The position numbers and the translations under genes are program-made. The notes beneath the pieces are model-generated. The model worked only from the letters and a program-made list of their open reading frames with translations. It did no database searches and was not told the origin of the DNA. Positions 1 to 7,269 of a DNA stretch of 20,451 nt are shown here, one piece after another; the first letter of the stretch is position 1; every line of letters begins with the position of its first letter. The DNA is from VMFP01 sp964630025. GTDB taxonomy: Bacteria > Patescibacteriota > Andersenbacteria > UBA10190 > CAIZMI01. Location of the stretch: assembly GCA_964630025.1 (NCBI GenBank), contig CAZVRG010000018.1:1-20451 (forward strand), in the 5' to 3' direction.

Positions 1-96
1 CCGAAGACTCCTTCGACCCGTGCACGCCCAGGTTGGCTGACCATTTCCAAGCGCTCCGTTCTCTCTTGAAAGAAGGGAGTACACTGCTAACGGGGG
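1..96. other. Left edge, no gene recognised
   Basis: No coding region, RNA gene or recognisable domain is visible in these bases. The only structure is at the right end, where CTAACGGGG (87-95) can pair with CCCCGTTAG (101-109) around a 5-base loop. This is a third copy of the arm described for the inverted repeat at 97-195. The sequence could be the untranslated end of a neighbouring gene outside the window. Confidence 0.4.
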
Positions 97-195
97 TATG
101 CCCCGTTAGAAACCCTTATGGTGCCTCTTTTTCTTCATGCCGTACGCGGGAGCTACCTCCCAGGATGTTTCACGCCCGGTTTCTAACGGGGTATG
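97..195. repeat. Long-armed inverted repeat, copy 1, overlapping the promoter of the sorting-signal protein
   Basis: CCCCGTTAGAAACC (101-114) and GGTTTCTAACGGGG (178-191) are perfect 14-base inverted arms separated by 63 bases. The right arm runs directly into TATGGC, 7 bases before the ATG at 205, so it is placed like a -10 element of a leaderless promoter. The left arm can instead pair with CTAACGGGG just upstream (87-95), giving two mutually exclusive hairpins. Related repeats occur at 7187 and 9517. The structure is directly visible; its role as promoter, terminator or mobile-element end is inference. Confidence 0.8.
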
Positions 196-204
196 GCACG
201 CAGT

Positions 205-783
205 ATGCGTAGAGCACGGTACACACAAGCAGTAGTGCTTGTCCTCATTATTGCAACACTTGCGTATCGTGCTGCCGCAAGTCCGGAGGAAGGAGGCGCG
301 CCGATGGGAGCGCCAAGCGAAAACACACCATCGTCTGAGAGCGACTCTTCCGGTGGCTCGCCTGATGCTGGGCCCGCTCCAGCGAGCGATCCGCAACCGG
401 AACCAACTGCAAATCCTACACCCACGCCAGAGCCCACGGCTGATCCCACGCCGACACCGAATCCTTCTCCGTCGCCGACACCCGTTGCAGATCCGTCTCC
501 AACACCCACCGCGTCTCCTACGCCCACGCCCACGCCGTCCTCTGGCGGCGGATCGTCCGATAGTGATACTGGAGGATCGTCCGGAGGAGGCGGGGGTGCA
601 TCTGAAGAATCTTCGGAACCAACACCCACGCGAAAAGTCTCTCCAAACGGTCAGGTGCACAGTGCTACAACCGCCGCTCCGCGTGCTCCCGTGACAGGAG
701 CCACGCTCTTCCCAAACGTACTCATTTCCCTTGCGACGGGTGCGGTCGCGTTCGCATGGCGGAGGGACCGGCGCGCATCATAG
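205..783 (+). CDS. Small secreted Pro/Thr-rich protein with C-terminal sortase sorting signal
   Basis: A protein of about 192 residues. It has a basic N-terminus and a hydrophobic signal segment (about residues 8-22, ending AAAS), then an acidic Ser/Glu stretch, about 45 residues of Pro-Thr-Pro repeats, and a Gly/Ser-rich linker. It ends with A-P-V-T-G (residues 161-165), a hydrophobic span and the tail W-R-R-D-R-R-A-S. That layout is the classic cell-wall sorting signal, with APVTG in place of LPXTG. No folded domain is visible, so it may be a spacer or scaffold displayed on the surface. The sortase gene starts 3 bases after its stop and is the likely processing enzyme (inference from motif and adjacency). 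An in-frame ATG at 193 is possible, but it overlaps the putative -10 element, so the ATG at 205 is preferred. No SD is seen. Substrate status fairly confident, function unknown. Confidence 0.82.
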   Translation: MRRARYTQAVVLVLIIATLAYRAAASPEEGGAPMGAPSENTPSSESDSSGGSPDAGPAPASDPQPEPTANPTPTPEPTADPTPTPNPSPSPTPVADPSPTPTASPTPTPTPSSGGGSSDSDTGGSSGGGGGASEESSEPTPTRKVSPNGQVHSATTAAPRAPVTGATLFPNVLISLATGAVAFAWRRDRRAS

Positions 784-786
784 AAC

Positions 787-1422
787 GTGTCAGGAACACT
801 CACGGGTGACTGGGTTTTTGCCGCGAAGGTGAGCCTCACGGTATTTTTCGCATTGACGGCGCTCACGTTCTTTGGCGGATGGTGGTATCAAGACGCGCCG
901 TTTCCCGCACCGGCGATTGTGGAGGCGCAGGAACCCTCTGGCAGCACCGCGCAGAGCACCGAAGGGGCGGAAGCGGAGCTCCTCATCCCGCATCTTGGCA
1001 TTCGTACACCCATCGTCTGGTCTACCAGTCGCACGGAGGCCGATTTACAACGCGATCTGGATCACGGCGCCATTCATTACCCGGGCACGGCATTGCCCGG
1101 CGAGCAGGGGAACGCATTCGTCGCCGCACACTCCAGTGCGCCGTTTTGGAGACCGGGGAGATACGGGCGCATTTTTGCGCGTCTGCAGCGTCTCACCGTT
1201 GGTGACGAGGATGTGTTCGTCATCTACAAAAAAGACGGGCGCACTGCGCGTTCGTTACAGTTTACGGTAACAGAAGAAGCGATTGTTCGTGACACGGACC
1301 CGCGGTTGTTTGCTTCCACGGATACAAAAGAACTTACGCTTGTCACCTGCTGGCCGGTCGGCACGCGCTGGCGTCGGCTCATGATCAAGACGGAGCTGGT
1401 CAGAGATAGTCAACAGGAATAA
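787..1422 (+). CDS. Sortase (membrane-anchored transpeptidase)
   Basis: A protein of 211 residues with a GTG start. One N-terminal membrane segment (about residues 10-33) is followed by an extracytoplasmic sortase domain. The catalytic triad is visible: His115 in V-A-A-H-S-S, Cys188 in T-L-V-T-C-W-P, and Arg197 nine residues later in R-W-R-R-L. The T-L-V-T-C-x-P plus R-L pattern resembles class C-type sortases. Sortases cut a sorting motif after Thr and join the protein to an amine acceptor in the wall or in another subunit. The preceding gene carries a matching C-terminal signal and ends 3 bases upstream in the same frame, so the pair is likely translated by coupling or reinitiation; no SD is seen. 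The acceptor molecule cannot be told from sequence. Family assignment is secure, class is tentative. Confidence 0.93.
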   Translation: MSGTLTGDWVFAAKVSLTVFFALTALTFFGGWWYQDAPFPAPAIVEAQEPSGSTAQSTEGAEAELLIPHLGIRTPIVWSTSRTEADLQRDLDHGAIHYPGTALPGEQGNAFVAAHSSAPFWRPGRYGRIFARLQRLTVGDEDVFVIYKKDGRTARSLQFTVTEEAIVRDTDPRLFASTDTKELTLVTCWPVGTRWRRLMIKTELVRDSQQE

Positions 1423-1458
1423 CACACGAGAACTCATGTCAACACTCTTGACATGCCA

Positions 1459-1581
1459 TGTCATTCTGAGCCTGCCTGTCGGCAGACAGGCGAAGTGAAG
1501 AATCGCATAGATGGAGAAGCGCTTGGATCCTTCGTCGCGGAGTTTACCCTGAGCTTGTCGAATGGGCTCCTCAGGATGACA
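1459..1581. repeat. MITE-like intergenic repeat with inverted ends
   Basis: The stretch begins TGTCATTCTGAG and ends CTCAGGATGACA. These are inverted repeats of each other with one mismatch. Inside is a hairpin GCCTGTC-GGCA-GACAGGC (about 1474-1491) followed by GAAGTGAAGAATC. Repeats of this type (TCATTCTGAG ... GAAGAATC, and the CCTGAGCTTGTCGAA segment) are, from general knowledge, common dispersed intergenic elements in CPR assemblies. No transposase is present, so any movement would be in trans. Only one full copy lies in the window. Confidence 0.7.
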
Positions 1582-1812
1582 ACGGCAGGGTTTTGAAATG
1601 AGTTCCGGAAGCTCTTGACAGGGAATCCCAGTCGTGAATCGCGATGATATACTGTCTTTTAGAGAAGCGAGATGTGTGGATAACACGCTCGTCACAATCC
1701 CGGGAGGGCGGGAGGGTCTCTTACCAGACTCTGCTGTTCATTGTTGTGCGTCTGGATGGAGGGGGGTCAGCATTCCACATTTTTACTTAAATGGTGCATT
1801 CCATGACAAGAA

Positions 1813-1821
1813 AGGAGGTGA
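1813..1821 (+). promoter_or_regulatory. Strong Shine-Dalgarno of the first repeat protein
   Basis: AGGAGGTGA is a full match to the 16S anti-SD. It lies 11 bases from ATG at 1830 and 5 bases from GTG at 1824, so either could be the start. It is notable because most plus-strand genes in this window show no SD, which suggests this gene is highly translated. Confidence 0.75.
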
Positions 1822-1829
1822 CTGTGAAA

Positions 1830-2953
1830 ATGAAAAAGTTTTTTAGCAAGGTGTCTCTTTTGAGCGTTGCCGGCATGATGGCCAGCGGCGTCGCGTTTGC
1901 GGACGTCGACGTGTCGGTGTCGAACAAGGACACGGGATTCGACTCCACCAACGAGAACACCGTGGATGTCACAGACCTAGACGTTGATGTTGACGTGACG
2001 AATAGCGCCGACATTGACAACGCTGCCGACGCGACCGCGACGACCGGTTTCAACACGGCAGACAGTAACACCGGTGGCGGCGACATTGACTCGGGTAAAG
2101 CCGAGATCGAAGGCGAGGTCGAGAACGAAGCGAATTCCGCTCTCGTTGACCTCTACACGGAGGTCTTCGGTGACGTTGACGTCGAAGCCGAGAACGACAC
2201 GACCGGCGCGGAATCTACGAACACGAACACCGTGGACGTGGACCAGACGCTCGACGTGACGTTGATCAACGGCGCGACTCTCCTGAACACGCTTGGGGTC
2301 TTGACGGCAACAAGCGGTTTCAACAGCGCCAGCATGAATACTGGCGGCGGAGACATCGGCTCGGGTGACGCAAGCGTGGCAGTGGAAATCATGAACACGC
2401 TGAACGTCGGCTCTGGCTACAGCGGCGAGTTCGGCGACGTGGACGGTGACGNNNNNNNNNNGACATCGAAGTTGCGAACCGGAACACCGGATTCGACTCC
2501 GACAACACGAACGACGTGACGGCCACGCAGGACATTGACGTGGACATCACGAACACCGCGGACGTGGACAACGACGTTGACTCCACCTCGACGACCGGCT
2601 TCAACACCGCCGACAGCAACACAGGCGGTGGCCGTGTGCGCTCGGGTGATGCCGAGACTGACACGGAAATCGAGAACACGATCAACCAGGGAGGCTCCTC
2701 GAGTGGGGTCGAGCTGGGCGATGTGGATATCGAAGCCGAGAACGACACGACCGGCGCGGAATCTACGAACACGAACACCGTGGACGTGGACCAGACCGCT
2801 GACGTCGATATTCTCAATACCGCTGAGATCGACAACGATGTCGACACCACCGCCAGCTCTGGCTTTAATTCGGCCAGCAGCAATACGGGCGGCGGCGATA
2901 TCTCGTCGGGCGATGCCTCTGTTGGCATCTCGATCAGCAACACGGTGAATTAA
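1830..2953 (+). CDS. Secreted acidic Asn/Thr/Asp-rich repeat protein (short paralogue), interrupted by scaffold gap
   Basis: The coding sequence starts at 1830 (or GTG 1824) and is broken by 10 Ns at 2452-2461. The correct frame before the gap has codons from 1830, and after it from 2462; the shift arises from the arbitrary gap length. A signal peptide (residues 1-24, ending V-A-F-A) is followed by four units of roughly 90-100 residues. Each unit has the order D-V-x-V/I-x-N, T-G-x-x-S/D-x-N-T-N-x-V-D-V, alternating D-V-D-I strands, then T/S-G-F-N-x-A-x-x-N-T-G-G-G-D-I-x-S-G-x-A (starts near 2043, 2316, 2598, 2860). Regular alternating residues and Asn/Gly turns suggest a beta-solenoid or curlin-like fold (inference). 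It is very acidic and has no membrane anchor or sorting signal, so it is probably released or bound non-covalently. The large neighbour downstream uses the same module. Function unknown; surface structural role likely. Confidence 0.82.
2182..2796 (+). repeat. 67-base perfect direct repeat inside the repeat protein gene (2182-2248 and 2730-2796)
   Basis: The same 67 bases, running from TCGAAGCCGAGAACGACACG to GGACGTGGACCAGAC, occur at 2182-2248 and 2730-2796. The scaffold gap lies between the two copies. Near-identical DNA within a coding repeat points to recent internal duplication. It also makes assembly collapse likely, so the real number of units may be larger than seen. Confidence 0.9.
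2452..2461. other. Scaffold gap (10 N) in the first repeat gene
   Basis: Ten Ns replace an unknown length of sequence. The reading frame differs by one position across the gap, while the protein repeat resumes in register at D-I-E-V-A-N. The gap is therefore an assembly artefact and not a biological frameshift. Confidence 0.97.
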
Positions 2954-2966
2954 CACTGCTGTTGGT

Positions 2967-2990
2967 GACCTGTGCGTTGCACGGGTCTTT
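2967..2990 (+). terminator. Probable terminator after the first repeat protein
   Basis: GACCTGTGC (2967-2975), loop GTT, GCACGGGTC (2979-2987), then TTT. The stem is 9 pairs including one G-T wobble. The T-run is short, so efficiency is uncertain. It lies 14 bases after the stop at 2953 and separates the two paralogous genes. Confidence 0.5.
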
Positions 2991-3064
2991 GTCAGGGGTG
3001 CATCGAACTTCGGAGGGGAAGTCTCGGTGCGCCTCGATGAGGAACTCATTTCGTAACCCTCTGT

Positions 3065-6000
3065 ATGCAGAAGCTCTCCAAACTCTCGTCGTGCGCGTTC
3101 GTCTCGGTATTGATCATCGGTACGATTCTGCTCGTTCCTGTTGCGTATGCGCAGGAAGCGACGGGATCCGGTGATGCATCCACCGCGCAGGGAAGCGGGC
3201 AAGGCACAGGTCAAGGAACAGCCCAAGGGACCGGTCAGGGCGGTCCGGATCCTGCTGCAAGCGGTCTCGTGCCAGACGAGGAGGGAAACTACAGCGCCGA
3301 GCAACTCGAGGGAAGCACTGTGCAAGGAGCAACACAAGGGCTGTATCAAGGAACAAGCAATGGTGTTGCTCTGGAAGCGAGCAATGCGCATACCGGCGCG
3401 GATTCGACGAACAGTACGTCTGCAGATGCAAGCCAGAGCAGCACCACCGCTGTCGATAACCAAAGCACGACAACGAATACGGGTACGGGCGCTGCGACCA
3501 CCGGCCAGAATGCCGCAAGTGAAAACACCGGCCCAGGCAGCGTGGGTACGGGGAATGCCGGTATCGGTGTGCAGGCCGTGACGGCGGACAATCTGCATAC
3601 CGTCGGATCTTCAGGAGAAATCAGCCATTCCGCAACAGCAGGCTCACACACGGGCGATTACGTTATTACTTTTGATCCTGCAAGCGGAGAGTTTGTAACG
3701 GATTCTTTCCGTTCCACCAATGAGGTGACGGGTGCGGGATCGGATAATACCGCAACGGTCACAAGTACTCGTGAAACAGTCACGGAAGTGCAAAACGATG
3801 GGACTATCAATACCACCGTGAATGCTGCCGCAATCTCCGGACGGAACGATGCCACGCAAAACACCGGCAACGCATCCATCACGACGGGGGATGCAAATGT
3901 GGCGGCAACCCTGTTGAACTTTCTGAATGCCAACGTCGTTGATGGCACCCTCTGGCTCGAAGTCGCCGACATTTTCGGTGACTTGAACGGCAACGTCGTG
4001 ATTCCATCAGAAGTGATTGCGTACCTCGAGCGGCGTCAGCGCGAACTCATGATTGCCGCCAACAATACGGAGACCGGCGCAGACTCTACAAATACACTGG
4101 ATGTCGATGTCACGAACACGGATACCACAACGATTGAGAATGACGCGCATATCACGAACGACGTGATCGTGGATGCCATTACAGGCCAGAACACCGCCAC
4201 GCAGAACACCGGTGGTTCCACCATTGCGACCGGTGACGTGGACGTGACGGCAAACACCATCACGCTTGCGAACATGAACGTGGTGGACAGCAATCTAGGG
4301 GTGATCATCATAAATGCGCTGAACCGCTGGCTTGGATTCATTCTCGGCAGTGATGGGCAGTGGACACAGATCGGGCATGACTACACCACGATTGACGTTG
4401 GGAATAGCCAGACTGGTGCGAATTCAGACAACACCGCGGAGGCGGATATTACGAACACGGACACCACGCGTATGACCAACGACGCCACCATCACGAACGC
4501 GCTGAACCTTGCGGCGATTACCGGACAGAACACGGCGAATCAGAACACCGGCAATGCCTCTATCACCACCGGGGACGCGCGCGTGAACGCGACCATCGTG
4601 AACGTGGCAAACGTGAATGTTGTCCGCGGCGGATTCTTCGTGACCGTGATCAACGTGTTCGGCAATTGGCTCGGTGATCTCCTCTGGGGCGGGCAATCGC
4701 TTGCCGCCGGTAGCGGACCTGCCCACCATAGCCTTGGCGAAGGTGGGAGCCTTGGTGTCCAAGCGCAGAACCAGAACACGGGTGCGGATTCCACCAACAN
4801 NNNNNNNNNTTGACGTGGATGTGACCAATGATTCCACCGTCACCGTGGACAACGACGCGGATATCAGAAATAACCTGGTGGTGAACGCGGACACGGGACA
4901 CAACGAAGCAAATCGAAACACCGGTCTTGGTTTTATCGACACAGGCGATGCTGTTGCCTTTCTGCACGCGCGGAATATTGCGAACCTCACGGTTGCGGGC
5001 ATCGGCGGCGCGTGGTCGGAGCTGACGGCCGAGCTTGGCAATGCCACGACCGGCGCGGATTCCACAAACACCATCGATGTAACCGTGAACGACACGCGTC
5101 AGGTGACTGTGTTGAACGATGCCACGGTTGATACCGGCATTGGCGCGGTGGCGAATACAGGATTCAACACGGCAAGCCGCAACACGCTTGGCGGGCGTAT
5201 TCTCACCGGCGTCGCACACATTGATGCCGTGATCGAGAATCTTCTCAATGAAACATGGCTTGTTGGACAAGACTATGGCGACACGCCGCACGGACTTGAT
5301 GTGCGCTTCGCCCTGAACAACCAAATGACAGGTCCAGGCTCCACCAACACCACAACCGTCACGCCGAACGTCAATACGGCAGCAGATCTCACAAACAGCG
5401 CGAACGTGAGTACCACCGGCGATATTGCAGCCACCACAGGGAATAATCAGGCGAACGAGAACACGGGCGGCGGCGCTGTCGGTTCGGGTCGCGCAGATAT
5501 TGATGGCGCAGTGGAGACAGAGGCAAACCAGACGGACCTTGCGGGCGGTGTCGGCGGATCCTTTGATCTCGACATTGGTAACAGCGCCGCGCTCCGCAAT
5601 GCCCTTCTTGCTCGCGCGTCTACAGGAGAGAACGAGACAAACCGAAACACAGGCACGCTGGGCGCTTCGGCGACTGCCTCGGGATCAACGGGCAGTGGTG
5701 GCTCAACAGGATCGGGATCATCGAATGCGACGACTGGAAGCGGGAATGCATCAGCGGTCGGCGGCTCTTCGACAAGCTCTGGGTCAAATGGTGGGGAAGC
5801 GGCAGTTGGTGGCGGAAGCACCGAAGAAGGCAGCGCTCCTCCCACACACCCTGCAGTGAAGAGCGCAAAGACGACGCGTCTTGCAGGACGTCTGGGACCG
5901 GCATCATGGACATCGCGGCTGTCAGATACCGGGCGCGTTACTGGAGCGTATCATCGGGCGTTCGGTGTGCAGACAGCACAGGCAGCCGAACCCACACCCG

Positions 6001-6176
6001 CAGCAAGCCCGATTGCTGGGCCGCCAGCTCCCTCTGCGTCTGTGATGGCGTCTGCCGCAGAGCGGTCGTGGCTCCAATCGTGGCCCTGGCTGGCGCTCGC
6101 CGCTGCACTTGCCATCGGCGTTGGGACAACGCAGCGCGCACGCGTGGTTCTTCTCCGCCTGTTCGGCCGCGGGTAG
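3065..6176 (+). CDS. Large secreted Asn/Thr-rich repeat protein with C-terminal membrane anchor, interrupted by scaffold gap
   Basis: A protein of about 1037 residues, broken by Ns at 4800-4809. The frame runs from 3065 before the gap and from codon 4812 after it. Signal peptide residues 1-29 (ending A-Y-A, then Q-E). A low-complexity Gly-Gln-Thr stretch (about 35-60) precedes about seven modules. Each module opens N-x-x-T-G-A-x-S-x-N-T and carries T-G-x-N-x-A-x-x-N-T-G (near 3496, 3835, 4180, 4519, 4888, 5155, 5434, 5623). Many modules end in a hydrophobic amphipathic insert such as V-I-I-I-N-A-L-N-R-W-L. The C-terminal part is a Gly/Ser linker, a Pro/Ala stretch, a membrane span (W-P-W-L-A-L-A-A-A-L) and an Arg-rich tail. 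There is no clear LPXTG-like motif. It shares the module with the smaller upstream paralogue. The architecture indicates a long membrane-anchored surface fibre or adhesin; the precise role is unknown. No SD is visible before ATG 3065. Confidence 0.83.
4800..4809. other. Scaffold gap (10 N) in the large repeat gene
   Basis: Ten Ns fall right after N-T-G-A-D-S-T-N, the most conserved opening of the repeat module. The frame differs across the gap, but the module pattern continues (D-V-D-V-T-N). The missing sequence is therefore probably repeat that could not be assembled. Confidence 0.97.
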
Positions 6177-6199
6177 AGAACAAACGATGATGCAATATT

Positions 6200-6216
6200 A
6201 GAGGCCAACCGCCTCT
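6200..6216 (+). terminator. Small hairpin between the large repeat gene and the next gene
   Basis: AGAGGC, loop CAACC, GCCTCT is a perfect 6-pair stem 24 bases after the stop at 6176. Only a mixed pyrimidine stretch follows, so it is a weak terminator candidate or an RNA stability element. Confidence 0.3.
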
Positions 6217-6231
6217 CGTTCCCATTTCTCT

Positions 6232-7182
6232 ATGCGATTTTCTGCCTCCACGATCAAGATTCCCGCGCTTTCTTCACTCTCGCCAACGGTGAAGTCGCGT
6301 CTTCGCATTGGCAGTGTGGTCGTACTCGTTATTCTCGGTGCGCTCGGGATCATGACCGATCTCTTTCGATCACCCCGCTCTGTTGTTGCAGATGCGCTTG
6401 CGCGCGTGGGAAGCGAGAAAAACACCGAAATACGTTTTATCGTTGATGTGCGAGCGCCTGCGGATCCGCGGGGAAAACGCTTTCATCACTTGAACTTCCG
6501 CGCAGGGCCCGGCCCGCTGGACATGGAAGCCGGCGCGCGGCCGCGATTGCAATTCCCATTTCAACTCGTCCTCGAGCGCCGCGGCGTGACCGTCCAATTT
6601 CGCGGGTCAACAATTATCCGCGATGGCGCCGGGTACATTCGCATGACGGAAATGCCCGCCTACGGCGATTTGGGCAAGGCGCTGGAAGGTCGATGGGTGC
6701 AAGTCAGTGACCGTCACGAAGATACTCCGAAGACGTTGAGCGAAGAGGAACGCATTCAACTCTTTCGGGGGATCACGGGCTCGCATGTGGTGCAGTCCAT
6801 TGACCGTGGCGGCAGCGCGCGTGTGCGCACCGTCAACGCACGGATGTACACCATCCGTCTTGACGATGAAAAACTGCGTACGCTCCTCCGGGACCTTCAA
6901 CAGCAATTTGCCGATCGCCCGGGCATGGTGGGTGTCGTGCACTACCTCGAAGGGCGATTGGAAAACGCGCGTGTCGACACGCTTGTTCTCTGGATTCGTC
7001 CACGCACGCATCAGCTCGTCCGCGCACGCATCCAGCTTATTCCGCGTACAGAGAATCCAGGAGAACAACGCACGGTTGTTGATGCAACAATGCTGCCACG
7101 CGAAAGCGGCAATGTGCCGGAAGCGCCAGAAAAGGCTGTACGGTTGAAACCAGAAACGGTGCAGCGACTCTTCCAGTTCTAA
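6232..7182 (+). CDS. Membrane-anchored extracytoplasmic protein of unknown function
   Basis: A protein of 316 residues. The N-terminus is basic and Ser-rich, followed by one hydrophobic segment (about residues 26-43) with no clear cleavage site, so it is probably anchored with its C-terminal domain outside. The rest alternates beta-like strands (E-I-R-F-I-V-D-V, R-L-Q-F-P-F-Q-L-V-L-E, G-A-G-Y-I-R-M-T-E-M-P) and two helical stretches. That pattern loosely resembles LolA/LppX-like lipoprotein carriers, in which a half beta-barrel is tested for lipid binding, but I cannot confirm the family. It follows the large surface protein by 55 bases on the same strand and may be part of its export or assembly. 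No SD is visible before ATG 6232. Confidence 0.72.
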   Translation: MRFSASTIKIPALSSLSPTVKSRLRIGSVVVLVILGALGIMTDLFRSPRSVVADALARVGSEKNTEIRFIVDVRAPADPRGKRFHHLNFRAGPGPLDMEAGARPRLQFPFQLVLERRGVTVQFRGSTIIRDGAGYIRMTEMPAYGDLGKALEGRWVQVSDRHEDTPKTLSEEERIQLFRGITGSHVVQSIDRGGSARVRTVNARMYTIRLDDEKLRTLLRDLQQQFADRPGMVGVVHYLEGRLENARVDTLVLWIRPRTHQLVRARIQLIPRTENPGEQRTVVDATMLPRESGNVPEAPEKAVRLKPETVQRLFQF

Positions 7183-7186
7183 CGTC

Positions 7187-7261
7187 TATACCCCGTTAGA
7201 AATCATGGCTAAGGGTACGTGACTGCGGAAAGAGCACCATGATGATTTCTAACGGGGTATA
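7187..7261. repeat. Long-armed inverted repeat, copy 2, between the anchored protein and the metalloprotease
   Basis: TATACCCCGTTAGAAATCAT (7187-7206) and its exact reverse complement at 7242-7261 are 20-base perfect arms with a 35-base loop. The element begins 5 bases after the stop at 7182. The right arm ends in TATACT (7258-7263), 6 bases before ATG 7270, which is -10 spacing for a leaderless transcript. It could end the upstream message as a hairpin and start the next one as a promoter. The three-base GAT duplication just inside the right arm is the only asymmetry. Confidence 0.9.
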
Positions 7262-7263
7262 CT
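7258..7263 (+). promoter_or_regulatory. Putative -10 element of the metalloprotease gene
   Basis: TATACT matches the -10 consensus well and lies 6 bases before ATG 7270, implying transcription begins at or next to the start codon. No consensus -35 is seen 17 bases upstream (the bases there are CACCAT). The conserved TTTCTAACGGGG preceding it may substitute as an activator or extended element. Confidence 0.5.
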
Positions 7264-7269
7264 GACATC

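Larger units (their letters stand above)
1423..1829. other. 400-base intergenic stretch: hairpin, MITE-like repeat, 5' leader of the repeat protein
   Basis: No credible gene is present; the open frames here do not resemble proteins. From left to right: a perfect hairpin ATGTCAA/TTGACAT (1436-1454) with no T-run, a MITE-like repeat (1459-1581), and a TTGACA (1615-1620) whose nearest TATACT (1648-1653) is 27 bases away, too far for a normal promoter. After these comes a GC-rich stretch with a near-palindrome AGGGTCT/AGACTCT (about 1709-1728), then a strong SD before the next gene. The promoter of the next gene must lie here but is not clear. Confidence 0.5.

Noticed and set aside
1615..1653. 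Promoter TTGACA with TATACT before the short surface protein
   Set aside because: Spacing of 27 bases is far outside the usual 16-18; each element alone is not convincing.
2452..2461. Biological frameshift in the short surface protein
   Set aside because: The shift coincides with ten Ns and the repeat resumes in register; gap length is arbitrary.
4800..4809. Two separate genes at 3065-4813 and 4674-6176
   Set aside because: Both are one gene broken by Ns; the first 40 residues read from 4674 in the second frame are an out-of-frame translation of the module region.
3065..6176. LPXTG-type sorting signal in the large surface protein
   Set aside because: The C-terminus has a membrane span and Arg tail, but no LPXTG-like motif precedes it. 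D-T-G and V-T-G triplets near residue 950 are too far from the span.
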